A stretch of DNA of 64,000 nucleotides, taken from Pelobacter propionicus DSM 2379. GTDB taxonomy: Bacteria; Desulfobacterota; Desulfuromonadia; Geobacterales; Pseudopelobacteraceae. This document shows, in pieces, positions 17,469 through 26,181 of the stretch (positions are counted from its first letter, which is position 1; the number at the start of each line of letters is the position of its first letter). The stretch is from positions 62,001-126,000 of the forward strand of contig NC_008607.1 of the NCBI RefSeq assembly GCF_000015045.1, given 5' to 3'. The position numbers and the translations under genes are program-made. The notes under the pieces were generated by a model, which was not told the DNA's origin, did no database searches, and saw only the letters and a program-made list of their open reading frames with translations.

Positions 17469-19070
17469 CTAACCCAACATTGCTTTCATGTCTGCCTCTA
17501 CAGTTGTAATAGGCCCTATGTTGAAGTTCTCAACCAGGAAGTTAAGGACATTAGGTGTTATGAATGCAGGTAGTGACGGGCCAATCTTGATATTTTTGAT
17601 GCCAAGATGCAGCAGGGTCAGGAGAATGACAACCGCTTTCTGCTCGTACCAAGACAGTACCATGGAGAGTGGAAGGTCATTGACTCCACACTTAAAGGCG
17701 TCAGCCAGAGCAACGGCGATCTGGATGGCAGAATAGGCGTCGTTGCATTGACCGACGTCTAATAGTCGAGGAATGCCGCCGATGTCACCGAATTCGAGCT
17801 TATTAAAACGATACTTTCCACAAGCCAACGTCAGAATGACAGTATCCTTTGGAGCTTTTTCGGCAAACTCGGTGTAATAGTTGCGCCCGGATTTTGCCCC
17901 ATCGCAGCCACCTACCAAGAAAAAGTGCCTGATTTGCCCGGCTTTCACAGCAGCTATGACTTTATCAGCTACTCCCAGTACGGCATTATGACCAAAACCA
18001 GTCAGGATTTCCTGGCCAGGATTTTCCGGTAATGCCGGGCACTCAAGAGCTTTGTTGATAACTGCAGAGAAGTCCCATCCATCAATATGCTTGATACCAG
18101 GCCATGCTACCAATCCCCAGGTAAATAGTCGATCAGTATAAGAATCGGACGGCCTTTGGATGCAGTTTGTGTTGAAGATTATTGCTCCGGGGAAATTTAC
18201 GAATTCTTTAGCCTGGTCTTGCCAAGCTCCGCCGAAATTGCCAACAAGATGGCTGTATTTTTTTAGCCCTGGATAGCCGTGGGCAGGAAGCATTTCACCA
18301 TGGGTATAGACATTGATGCCTTTACCATCGGTTTGCTTCAGTAATTCTTCTAGCATCTTAAGGTCATGACCTGAGACAAGTATGGCTTTGCCGGCTTTAG
18401 TGCCAAGTTGCACAGGAGTTGGAACAGGATGCCCGTAAGTATCTGTATGGGCAGCATTGAGAAGTCCCATAACGGCTAGGTTCTGTTTACCACATTCCAT
18501 TGCCAGGCCAACGAAGTCCATCAGTCCCAGGCTGGAATCGGTTGTTGCTGCTAACGCCTTTTGAAAAAATGCCATGACTTCGTCATCACTTCTGCCAAGG
18601 ATCATGGCGTGATCCATATAAGCGGCCATTCCCTTAAGACCATAGATGAGGATTTCAATCACGGAACGAATGTCTTCGTTGATATGCTGGGTATTTATTC
18701 CATGCTGCTCACCCTGGGCTATCATGCCAGGCAGATCTTCAGCCGGTTTCCAGCTTGCTACAGTTCCATCGATAGTAACACCAGAGAGTGTTTTGGCTTT
18801 TTCTTTCAGTTCATAGCAACGCTTAATCAAGCCACCTATCCGGGTTGGTTCAAAATCCACATTGGTTACTGTTGTAAATAGGCCCTCAATAGTAAATCGA
18901 TCTATTTCAGCATTGCGGCCAGCCTTATTAGCATACAAAGCCAGACTCTTCAGACCATAGATCAAATGATCCTGTAATGCTGCAACATCAGGTTTCTTGC
19001 CACAAACACCGGAAATATTACAACCGGTTCCGTTTGCTGTTTGCTCGCATTGATTACAAAGCATGCTCAT
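17469..19070 (-). CDS. hcp: Hybrid cluster protein (hydroxylamine/NO reductase)
   Basis: 533 residues. N-terminal cluster motif MLCNQCEQTANGTGCN...GVCGK and hybrid-cluster ligands including HGEMLPAHGYPGL, FNTNCIQ, GGCDGAKSGR, TLACGKYRFN and DVGQCNDAYSA. Hcp removes NO (and can reduce hydroxylamine) in the cytoplasm. AAAAGGGGGA precedes ATG 19070. It is separated by a terminator from the PAS-ric-fprA unit. A palindrome in its promoter region may be an NO- or oxygen-responsive site. Confidence 0.96.
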   Translation of the reverse strand: MSMLCNQCEQTANGTGCNISGVCGKKPDVAALQDHLIYGLKSLALYANKAGRNAEIDRFTIEGLFTTVTNVDFEPTRIGGLIKRCYELKEKAKTLSGVTIDGTVASWKPAEDLPGMIAQGEQHGINTQHINEDIRSVIEILIYGLKGMAAYMDHAMILGRSDDEVMAFFQKALAATTDSSLGLMDFVGLAMECGKQNLAVMGLLNAAHTDTYGHPVPTPVQLGTKAGKAILVSGHDLKMLEELLKQTDGKGINVYTHGEMLPAHGYPGLKKYSHLVGNFGGAWQDQAKEFVNFPGAIIFNTNCIQRPSDSYTDRLFTWGLVAWPGIKHIDGWDFSAVINKALECPALPENPGQEILTGFGHNAVLGVADKVIAAVKAGQIRHFFLVGGCDGAKSGRNYYTEFAEKAPKDTVILTLACGKYRFNKLEFGDIGGIPRLLDVGQCNDAYSAIQIAVALADAFKCGVNDLPLSMVLSWYEQKAVVILLTLLHLGIKNIKIGPSLPAFITPNVLNFLVENFNIGPITTVEADMKAMLG

Positions 19071-19109
19071 TTGTAATTTCCCCCTTTTGTGTGGTGTTTT
19101 GTATAACCG

Positions 19110-19124
19110 AATTGTCGCACAATT
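19110..19124. promoter_or_regulatory. Palindrome in the hcp promoter region
   Basis: AATTGT-CGC-ACAATT is a perfect 6-bp inverted repeat with a 3-bp centre, 40-54 bp before the hcp start. A Crp/FNR- or HcpR-type regulator site is plausible; which one is not decided by the sequence. Confidence 0.45.
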
Positions 19125-19164
19125 TACTTTACCACAATCTGCTTAAATTGATATTGAATACTAT

Positions 19165-19731
19165 TTATAGCCAATGCTCGGGATAGGAACGGTGATAAAC
19201 CAGGTTATTAGTAATGATTGCCGTAGCCAGAAGGATCAGGGCTCCTGCCAATACCGGCAAAAGGATATACTCGGGGCCAACGGCACTCTGCACACCGATA
19301 AGAGCGGTGGCTCCACCTGGCGGATGCGTAGTGTGTGTCAGATTCATTACAAAAATGGCCAGACCGACACTAATTGCCATACTCAATGGCGTAGACCCGA
19401 AAATGGCAACGATAATCACAGCCACCACAGCGGAGACAAGATGACCTCCAACCAGATTACGCGGCTGCGACAGCGGCGATTCAGTGGCACCAAAGAGAAG
19501 AACCGCTGAAGCTCCGAAAGAGCCGATCAGCAAGGGATGGCCGACCATTATCGTTACTTCGCAAATTGCCAAGATACCGACTGTAGCACTAATAAAACTC
19601 CAAATGGCATAACGCAGAGACATTTGTGGCCTAGCCCCAAGAATTGGTGCCCGACAATTCTGAGGCAATCTGGCCAGCCTTTTATTAATAGCAAGGTCAT
19701 TCTTTATAAATGTCGCAATACGCCTTTTCAT
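19165..19731 (-). CDS. HPP family membrane protein
   Basis: 188 residues with four membrane helices and the family signature THPPGGATALIG. N-terminal ~40 residues are basic and cytosolic. HPP proteins include nitrite channels of chloroplasts and cyanobacteria; here the gene follows nrfHA and a NapH-like gene, so nitrite uptake or efflux is a reasonable inference. No CBS domains are present. Confidence 0.85.
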   Translation of the reverse strand: MKRRIATFIKNDLAINKRLARLPQNCRAPILGARPQMSLRYAIWSFISATVGILAICEVTIMVGHPLLIGSFGASAVLLFGATESPLSQPRNLVGGHLVSAVVAVIIVAIFGSTPLSMAISVGLAIFVMNLTHTTHPPGGATALIGVQSAVGPEYILLPVLAGALILLATAIITNNLVYHRSYPEHWL

Positions 19732-19749
19732 GTAATTATCGATCCCGAT

Positions 19750-20739
19750 TCAATGCCTTAGATACGGCACAAGCGGAATAAGCTGCTGATAATCGGTAAA
19801 ACGCAACGATGTATACCAGTTGCCACCAAGCATTCCTGCCACGATTACAGTCATAAAAATAAACACCAATACTAAAGGAAAAATCCACTTACTTAAGGGC
19901 TTGTTCCAAAAAAACGGCTGCATGGCGAGCACATTTTGCTCCGGGCAGTTCGCCACACAGGAGAGACACCCTGTACACTCCGGAGATGAGACTGTTTTAC
20001 AGGAATGAACCGGCAGATCTGATGGACACACAGCAGAGCATCGCTTACAACCTGTACAACCAGAAATATTACGTCTTATTTTGAAAGGACTTATGTAACT
20101 TGCCAAGCCCAACAATGCTCCATAAGGGCATAGATACCGGCACCAGAACATCTTGTAAAGCAGCGACAATATAGCCAGGCTAGCCAGAACCAGCATTGTA
20201 GTTATAGACATGCGTGTGAAGAAATGTAGCATCTTTACATCACTGACCGCCCAGTAGGGAGCATCAAGGAATTCTGCCAGCGCGTCGATCGACATGTCCA
20301 GCAGGATGAACTTGATGAATAACAGCAGTAACAGGTACTTGATGCCTCGTAACAACAAGTCAAGCCAGCGCCAGATTCTGAAATTACGGCCAAACAAGCT
20401 TCTCCCCAGCTTTTGTGCGCCTTCTGATATCGTGCCGACAGGACAAAGCCAGGAGCAGAACGATTTCTTGGCAAGCAGGCTCATCAGCAGAATCGCCAGG
20501 AAGATAACCAGTGCCGCAGGATGGACCGGATGAACTGTTCCGGAGAGCAGCCAATACTTAAGACTGGTCAAGGCTCCGATTGGCAAGAATCCTTCTACGC
20601 CCGGCGGACGGGAAACCAATGGAGCGGCTGCGCCGCTTTCAACCGAGTTGACAAACAAACCAAAACGGATGCCGATGCCGATCACCCAAAACATAAAACA
20701 ACACTGTACAATTGTACGTATGTTACTTACGGATTGCAT
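19750..20739 (-). CDS. NapH/CcoG-like membrane 4Fe-4S protein
   Basis: About 329 residues from ATG 20739 (the frame to 20787 would begin inside a hairpin). Several membrane helices carry paired CxxxCP motifs (SWLCPVGT, CRYLCPYGALLG), followed by two ferredoxin-type [4Fe-4S] motifs (CTGCKRCSAVCPSDLP and CTGCLSCVANCPEQN) and a C-terminal helix. It resembles NapH and the C-terminal part of NosR. Placed after nrfA, it may pass quinol electrons to nitrite reduction or take part in maturation. Confidence 0.85.
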   Translation of the reverse strand: MQSVSNIRTIVQCCFMFWVIGIGIRFGLFVNSVESGAAAPLVSRPPGVEGFLPIGALTSLKYWLLSGTVHPVHPAALVIFLAILLMSLLAKKSFCSWLCPVGTISEGAQKLGRSLFGRNFRIWRWLDLLLRGIKYLLLLLFIKFILLDMSIDALAEFLDAPYWAVSDVKMLHFFTRMSITTMLVLASLAILSLLYKMFWCRYLCPYGALLGLASYISPFKIRRNISGCTGCKRCSAVCPSDLPVHSCKTVSSPECTGCLSCVANCPEQNVLAMQPFFWNKPLSKWIFPLVLVFIFMTVIVAGMLGGNWYTSLRFTDYQQLIPLVPYLRH

Positions 20740-20765
20740 TGAAAACAAACTTTTCTCTCTTAGGC

Positions 20766-20796
20766 AGTTCCTGAGTGGCTGATTCACTCAGGAACT
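20766..20796. terminator. Hairpin between nrfA and the NapH-like gene
   Basis: Perfect 12-bp stem AGTTCCTGAGTG / CACTCAGGAACT with a 7-nt loop, 14 bp beyond the nrfA stop. No long T run follows, so it may stabilise mRNA or attenuate rather than stop transcription. Confidence 0.5.
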
Positions 20797-22209
20797 CAGG
20801 ATTTTTATACCTACTTTTCTGCATAAGGATCCTTGATTTCATGTTTTGGCTTGAACATAAGCTTTTTTGTGCCCCGATTGTTTGTGTACTTGGTTAATTC
20901 CAGATCGATCTTGATTGGGACAGTAACTCCAACTTTTGTTAGTGCCTGCCGAAGCAAAGCCTCGGCTTTGCCAGCGTGGTTGCCGGCGTCACTAAGGATG
21001 CGCATCGCCTCGCTGGGGTTATGGAAACCGGTTGAATTTTCGGCACCAATGAATGCAACCCGGTAAAAGGCTTCTTCATAATGGTTTTTAGCCTGGGCAT
21101 AGAGCTCTTTGTCGATCTGTTTACCAGCGGCCTGGGCCTTGTTGGCCATCTCGAACAGTTTTGCCACGGTTGCTGTTGAGTAGCCAGAGCGGATAAATTG
21201 GGACATAGACCGATCCTGGATGGCGAATATTTGGCTTCTCAACCATTCGGGCGATTCTGTATGACACTGCTGGCAAGCTTTCAGATCGTTCTTTAATGGG
21301 CTCATGATCCGGTGGTCAGACACTTTCCTGCTTCCCACCTTGGTGTAAGGCATGTGGCAGTCAGAACAGGCGACACCGGCTTGCCAGTGGACACTGTTGT
21401 TGGAGAATAGTTCAAACTCAGGATGACGAACAAAGCCGAGCTTAAATCCTGTGACACTCTGGGTCCACTCGCCATTTTCGGGATTGCTACGAACTTTTTT
21501 GATGATGTTCTCAATAGTTATATTACCCCATTTGCTTCCATCCCACGGAAAGACGACATCGGTGGACTTCATTTCTGCATCCTTGGGAATATTGTAGGTA
21601 ACGTGACACTGAGCGCAAACCAGAGTCCTCTTGTCCTGGTGGGTCAACTTGGACTGATCGACGCCGAGCTTATCCAGTGCCTTACCGAGGGTAAACCCGC
21701 GAGAGATTCGCAGTGACATATCCTTGTTGTTGTGGCAGTCGATACAGGCTACTCCGAGTGTCTGGTGTTCTTTGGGAATCTTACTAAGTACTTCCTTGTA
21801 TTCCATGGAGAAGTAATTCTTACCCATTTCTTTTTGCAAAAGTGGAGCATATGGAGTTTTACAGGTCAAGCAGGACCCACCAGCCTTGTACCGTCCCGGG
21901 TCAACATCCAGTTGATCCTGTATCATGTGGAGATGTCCCCGCGGCTCCTTGTATTCCGATCCAAAGGCCCAACCATTGTAGAGTAGCGCGAGAAAAGGGT
22001 ATTCATCGAGTTTATCGGGCCGTTCTTCTCCTACATCGTATCCACGCTTATATCTGCTTTTGCCTGCAGGGGTTGGTTCACCGGTTTTTTTCCAGAGGTC
22101 GTATTCCACCGGATAGACCTTTCCCCATTGGGCTGGATCAATCGTCCCATCGGCTATCTCAGCAGTTTTCACAGATTCTGCTTTCTTTGGGGCACAACCG
22201 TAACAGACC

Positions 22210-23519
22210 TTTGAAAAACTCCCCGATTTTCTCCCTGCCTTCTTCCTTGGCGTTTTTCTCGAGTTGTCTGGGAAGGATTGATGGCTTTTCAGGTCGCTTT
22301 TTCTGCTCTTTGGCTCGTTATCTGGTTCGTTTTTGCCCTTTTTGCATGCCATTTTGGCAGTTCGGGCGCATCGCTCCTACGCTTGGGCAATGAGATTTCT
22401 GAGCTTGACCAGATTGAAACATCCAGCGGCCAGACTGAAGTAGAATTTGATCTTCTCAAGCCCGACATGCCTGAGCTTACGGAATCCAGCAATGACCTTG
22501 GCCCAGCCGAAGAATTCTTCGATCTTCTTCCGATCCTTCAGGCTTTGCCGGTAGCTGGCATGCCGGGTGGTGCGGCCATCTATCGCCGATCCCTTCTTCT
22601 TGCTGGCAACATGCGGGGTGACGTTGATTTCTCGCATGTCCTGAACAAAGTCGGAAGTGTCATATGCCTTATCGGCAGCCACGGTGATACGCTTGTTCCG
22701 GTTGCCCTTCTGACGCTTCGTCATCTTCTTGGCAGCACGACGCTCAGCCTTGCCATCGGCGTGGGTTGCCTCAATCTGGGTGACAAAGCCATTATCGTTT
22801 TCGGTCATGGCATGCCCCATGACACAGAGCTTGGCGGATGCTCCCTTGCTCTTCTTGTAGAGCCGGGCGTCCGGGTCGGTTTTTGACTGGTGCGTCTTGT
22901 TGGAAAATTTCTCTCCCTTGAAATCGCCGGCAGGCTTGTCGTCATCGCTGCCATCCTTGCGGCGGAAGCTCTTGATGGAAGCCAGCGACTCAAGCAGGGT
23001 GCCGTCAACGGAGAAGTGGTCGTTGGAGAGCAGCCCCCTCTTCTCGGCCTGGCTCTTGACCTCTTCCAGAAACCGAGAACCGATATCTGCCCGGATCAGG
23101 CGGTCCTGATTGCAGGAGAATACGCTCTGGTCCCAGACCTTGTCGTCGATTGAAAGACCAATGAACCAGCGGAAGGCCATGTCGGAATTGATACGGTCCA
23201 TAAGGGCGACATGACTGCGGACCGAGTACACGAACTGAAGCACCAGTCCTCTCAGCAGGTATTCAGGCGGTATGGACGGTCTACCGGTAGATGAGTACAG
23301 GGAATCGAATTCACGGTCGAGCTTTGAAAGAGCCGTATCCACCAGGGGCTTCAGCGAGCGAAGCGGGTGGTTCTTGGAAACGAACTGCTCTGTGGTGACA
23401 TAGACGAACAGAGGACCATTTGATTCAGCAGAGCCGCGCATAACTTTCTCCAGTAATAACGGTGAGTTATGCGCAAAACACTACCACAAATCGGGGCTTT
23501 TCTCTATTTGTTTTTCAAA
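22210..23519. mobile_element. IS5-type insertion sequence inside nrfA
   Basis: 1310 bp. Inverted ends TTTGAAAAAC (22210-22219) and GTTTTTCAAA (23510-23519), each followed further in by a CCCCGATTT-type block. It is flanked by a perfect 4-bp duplication GACC at 22206-22209 and 23520-23523. The clean duplication and uninterrupted transposase indicate a recent insertion. Confidence 0.9.
22377..23441 (-). CDS. IS5/IS1182-superfamily transposase
   Basis: 354 residues. N-terminal DUF772-type domain (TGRPSIPPEYLLRGLVLQF...HVALMDRINSDMAFRWFIGL) and a DDE domain (HFSVDGTLLESLAS, VAADKAYDTSDFVQDMRE, RKKIEEFFGWAKVIAGFRKLRH with the catalytic Glu). Intact with its own start; oriented like nrfA. Length fits IS5-type rather than the longer IS1182 enzymes. 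Confidence 0.92.
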   Translation of the reverse strand: MRGSAESNGPLFVYVTTEQFVSKNHPLRSLKPLVDTALSKLDREFDSLYSSTGRPSIPPEYLLRGLVLQFVYSVRSHVALMDRINSDMAFRWFIGLSIDDKVWDQSVFSCNQDRLIRADIGSRFLEEVKSQAEKRGLLSNDHFSVDGTLLESLASIKSFRRKDGSDDDKPAGDFKGEKFSNKTHQSKTDPDARLYKKSKGASAKLCVMGHAMTENDNGFVTQIEATHADGKAERRAAKKMTKRQKGNRNKRITVAADKAYDTSDFVQDMREINVTPHVASKKKGSAIDGRTTRHASYRQSLKDRKKIEEFFGWAKVIAGFRKLRHVGLEKIKFYFSLAAGCFNLVKLRNLIAQA

Positions 23520-23617
23520 GACCTGGTAACTGATCGTTAACGCCGCCAGGAGTACTACAATGGTAAAGCTTTTAAACAAATTCATAATATTCTCCTCTAC
23601 TTGAGATTAATTGTTGA

Positions 23618-24076
23618 TTATCGAGTAGCAACCGTCCCAGTAAGGCGATGACGTAACTGTCGATGACAGCCCCAACACTGCCGTGTTGTATCCATTTGCG
23701 AAACCGTTTCAGCGTGACATCTGATGCAATTGCTCTGAACAACCTTTGCACCATGACCTGACAGGGTTATCCGCTCAGGTACCATCCCTGAATGAAATGA
23801 GAGTACATCTTTCATGCCGTCTATCGATTTCCAGACATAGTGTAACAGTGTATTACTATTCGGCAGATGACAGTCAACACAACGAATACGCCTATGAGCG
23901 CCGGCATGACTCCAGGCTGAGTGTTGTTCCTCCATGACATGACAGCTGGCACAGAAAGTTGGGGATTCTGATTTTGCTAATAGTTGTGGCGGTCCTAAAA
24001 GCAGGAAGGCAAAAACCGCTAGCCCGGAAAAAATGATTATTGTGATGATAGTGTATTTGGATTTCAGTAATCGCAT
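23618..24076 (-). CDS. nrfH: Cytochrome c nitrite reductase small subunit NrfH
   Basis: 152 residues from ATG 24076 (AGGTGAAAAGA upstream). One N-terminal membrane helix (TIITIIIFSGLAVFAFLLLG) anchors a NapC/NirT-type domain with four heme motifs: CASCH, CVDCH, CIRCH and CWGCH. NrfH takes electrons from the menaquinol pool and hands them to NrfA. It ends 32 bp before the original nrfA start, so nrfHA was an operon before the IS5 insertion. NrfH itself is intact. Confidence 0.93.
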   Translation of the reverse strand: MRLLKSKYTIITIIIFSGLAVFAFLLLGPPQLLAKSESPTFCASCHVMEEQHSAWSHAGAHRRIRCVDCHLPNSNTLLHYVWKSIDGMKDVLSFHSGMVPERITLSGHGAKVVQSNCIRCHAETVSQMDTTRQCWGCHRQLRHRLTGTVATR

Positions 24077-24348
24077 TCTTTTCACCTGATGTTTTGACAT
24101 TTTATTACCGGTAATCCTCAATATTTTCAGATGAGGAGAGATCATGGTCACACGAACAAATATTAACCTCTGAAAATCATTCAAACTTATTATGTCGAAG
24201 ATTCGAGAAAAGAAGGTTATGGATCAGTGACAATGCACTTTATGTATTATACAGCAGAAGCTTATGATTATTTTGATCTAGATCAATTGCAGATAAATAA
24301 TCTAAAAATTATCTTATGTAAAATTTAGTTAGAGCGGATACTACTTTT
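24077..24348. promoter_or_regulatory. nrfH upstream region with perfect FNR box
   Basis: A 272-bp gene-free stretch. It holds TTGATCTAGATCAA at 24273-24286, a perfect FNR consensus (TTGAT-N4-ATCAA, fully palindromic), about 197 bp before the nrfH start. Anaerobic activation of nrfHA is the natural reading, although the distance is long and an unseen promoter must lie between. Confidence 0.55.
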
Positions 24349-24356
24349 AAAATAAT

Positions 24357-25437
24357 CGGAACTATCACCAATAAAAAGGCCATGATGACTTAATCTGTCT
24401 TATGCCTGTTGTAACATGCTCTCATAAGGAGGGCATGCCATGAATATTCAAGAGTTTCGCAAACAGTTTCCCGATGAGGAAACCTGCCATCGCTACCTGG
24501 AGCAGATGATTTGGCCAACTGGCCGTATCTGCCCTCACTGCGGAGGTATAAAGTCCTGGAGCATATTGGCAGAGAGCAAGCGGTTTGAACTATATGAATG
24601 TGCTTCCTGTAGCAAGCAATTCACAGTCACCACCAAGACTCCGCTGCATAGCACCAAGTTACCGCTGAGGACATGGTTTATGGCCATGTATTTCATGATC
24701 AACTCCAGCAAGGGTATTTCATCCATTTTCCTTGCTAAGTGGATCGGCACTTCCCAGAAAACAGCCTGGAAGGTGGGCCATGCCGTTCGGGCACTCATGG
24801 CCTCACAGGCAGATGCAATGCCTGGCCTTGCCGGGATCGTTGAACTTGACGAGAAATATCTTGGCGGCAAACCCCGCTACCAAAAAGACGTCAAACACAA
24901 GCGCGGCAAAGGCACTGCAAAATCATGTGTATTCGTTGCCGCAAGCCGTGATGGTCATGTACGGGCAAGCGTTGTAGCAAACGATAGTTACTCAGAACTG
25001 GCTCCCAAGGTTAACCGGTTTGTTGATACATCAGCCGATCTTATGACAGACCAGCTTTCCGTCTATCAGATGATTGCCGAAGACTATGCCAGCCACTCAT
25101 CCGTGAATCATGGCAACAAGGAATACGCAAACGGAGACGTCCACAACAACACGGCTGAATCATTCAATGCCATTCTTGAACGGGCTAAGCAGGGTGTATT
25201 TCACTTCCTGAGCAAAATGCACACTCAGCGGTACATCAGCGAGGTGGTATTCCGCTGGAACCATCGTTACCCGGCAAGAGAAGTATCAAAAAACGGCACG
25301 AAAAAGATTATCTACAAAGCAAAGCCGATACTTGAGCAACTTCGATCACTGCTCCAGTATGCAGTTGGAACTCAACTCCGAAGAACACATGCTGGTGGGA
25401 TCTTTACACCAAGACCTGCTTTTCGGTGATAGTTCCG
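24357..25437. mobile_element. IS1595-type insertion sequence
   Basis: 1081 bp with perfect 13-bp inverted ends CGGAACTATCACC (24357-24369) and CGGTGATAGTTCCG-side copy (25425-25437), flanked by an exact 8-bp target duplication AAAATAAT (24349-24356 and 25438-25445). Eight-base duplications are typical of the IS1595 family. It separates the nrf promoter region from the TetR/efflux unit. Confidence 0.93.
24440..25429 (+). CDS. IS1595-family transposase
   Basis: 329 residues. N-terminal zinc ribbon (CPHCGGIKSW...YECASCSKQF), then the ISXO2-like DDE/N domain (IVELDEKYLGGKPRYQKDVKHKRG, STTS-like SADLMTDQLSVY, SVNHGNKEYANGDVHNNTAESF). ATG 24440 follows GGAGG. The TGA stop lies in the right inverted end. 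Complete. Confidence 0.95.
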   Translation: MNIQEFRKQFPDEETCHRYLEQMIWPTGRICPHCGGIKSWSILAESKRFELYECASCSKQFTVTTKTPLHSTKLPLRTWFMAMYFMINSSKGISSIFLAKWIGTSQKTAWKVGHAVRALMASQADAMPGLAGIVELDEKYLGGKPRYQKDVKHKRGKGTAKSCVFVAASRDGHVRASVVANDSYSELAPKVNRFVDTSADLMTDQLSVYQMIAEDYASHSSVNHGNKEYANGDVHNNTAESFNAILERAKQGVFHFLSKMHTQRYISEVVFRWNHRYPAREVSKNGTKKIIYKAKPILEQLRSLLQYAVGTQLRRTHAGGIFTPRPAFR

Positions 25438-25470
25438 AAAATAATTGGATCTTTTTCCGAAATATTTATC

Positions 25471-25517
25471 TTGACTAGATTTTTAAATATGGTCATCATG
25501 TGAATAACAGTTCACAT
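25471..25517 (+). promoter_or_regulatory. tetR promoter with TetR-type operator
   Basis: TTGACT (25471-25476), 17 bp, CATCAT (25494-25499). It overlaps the inverted repeat ATGTGAA-6-TTCACAT at 25498-25517, just before the regulator gene. The same palindrome occurs before the efflux genes at 26132. Confidence 0.7.
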
Positions 25518-25526
25518 GAGGTGGTC

Positions 25527-26117
25527 ATGCTCGAAAAGAAAAGTACACGTGTACGAAAAGAAGAAATTATCCAGGCGGCATTTGATATTGTAGGCAAAAA
25601 GGGTGTGAGATCGCTTACAATTTCAGCCCTAGCAAAAATGGCCGGAATGAGTGAGGCCAATATTTACAGGCACTTCAGTGGCAAGGATGATGTTTTTACC
25701 GCACTCGCGGAATACATAAGGAGGGCGGTTATGGGGAAAGCTGCTGTAATCGCTGCTGGAAGCCGGAACCCGTTGAATAAACTGGAGCTTATCTTTTTCT
25801 CACATATGTCGATTATAGCTGAACAGCCCGGTATTCCTCGTTTTGTGTTCTCTGAGGATACACATCTTGGCCACCGTTTGGTGGCAGAGACTCTTGCTTT
25901 GAGCATTGGAAGCTATGTGGAGACGATTTCCGGGCTCATCGCAGCGGGAATTGCGGAAGGTGAACTGAAACAGGACCTTTCTCCAAGGGAAACTGCTCTG
26001 ACGTTTCTGGGGATGATCCAATTCACTGCGCTGCGCTGGACTATCGGAGGCTCATCATTTGATATCAGGGATGAAGCCAAAAAACTCTGGGAAAATTTCT
26101 TGCACCTCGTAAGCTGA
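25527..26117 (+). CDS. TetR-family repressor of the efflux operon
   Basis: 196 residues from ATG 25527 (GAGGTGGTC upstream). N-terminal helix-turn-helix KEEIIQAAFDIVGKKGVRSL...KMAGMSEANIYRHFSGKDD, then a helical ligand domain. It is followed by TolC/MFP/ABC exporter genes. Operators identical in both arms precede it and the exporter, so it very probably represses both until its ligand arrives. Confidence 0.92.
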   Translation: MLEKKSTRVRKEEIIQAAFDIVGKKGVRSLTISALAKMAGMSEANIYRHFSGKDDVFTALAEYIRRAVMGKAAVIAAGSRNPLNKLELIFFSHMSIIAEQPGIPRFVFSEDTHLGHRLVAETLALSIGSYVETISGLIAAGIAEGELKQDLSPRETALTFLGMIQFTALRWTIGGSSFDIRDEAKKLWENFLHLVS

Positions 26118-26122
26118 TTTTT

Positions 26123-26151
26123 TTGACTTTTATGTGAATTTATATTCACAT
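26123..26151 (+). promoter_or_regulatory. Efflux operon promoter with second TetR operator
   Basis: TTGACT (26123-26128) is followed by ATGTGAA-TTTATA-TTCACAT (26132-26151), the same 7-bp arms and 6-bp spacing as the operator before tetR. Binding would block the promoter of the TolC gene 31 bp downstream. Confidence 0.7.
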
Positions 26152-26181
26152 AAAATGCTTCTGGAATAAAGGTGGGTAACC

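Larger units (their letters stand above)
20811..23585 (-). pseudogene. nrfA: Cytochrome c nitrite reductase NrfA, split by IS in its signal peptide
   Basis: The original start is ATG 23585 (GAGGAG upstream). It encodes MNLFKSFTIVVLLAALTISY, a Sec signal peptide, and stops after codon 22 at the IS. The frame resumes at 22205 with CYGCAPKK and runs to 20811. Removing the IS and one GGTC copy restores an in-frame protein of about 486 residues. The mature part is complete: active-site CLTCK plus four CxxCH hemes (CIDCH, CAQCH, CSDCH, CQQCH). The intact-looking frame from 22352 (MACKKGK...) takes its start from IS sequence and has no signal peptide. It could not be exported for heme attachment, so nitrite reduction to ammonium should be lost. 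Confidence 0.92.

Noticed and set aside
22210-22352. Start of an apparently intact nrfA at 22352
   Set aside because: These codons come from the IS end; the true start and signal peptide are at 23585 beyond the IS.
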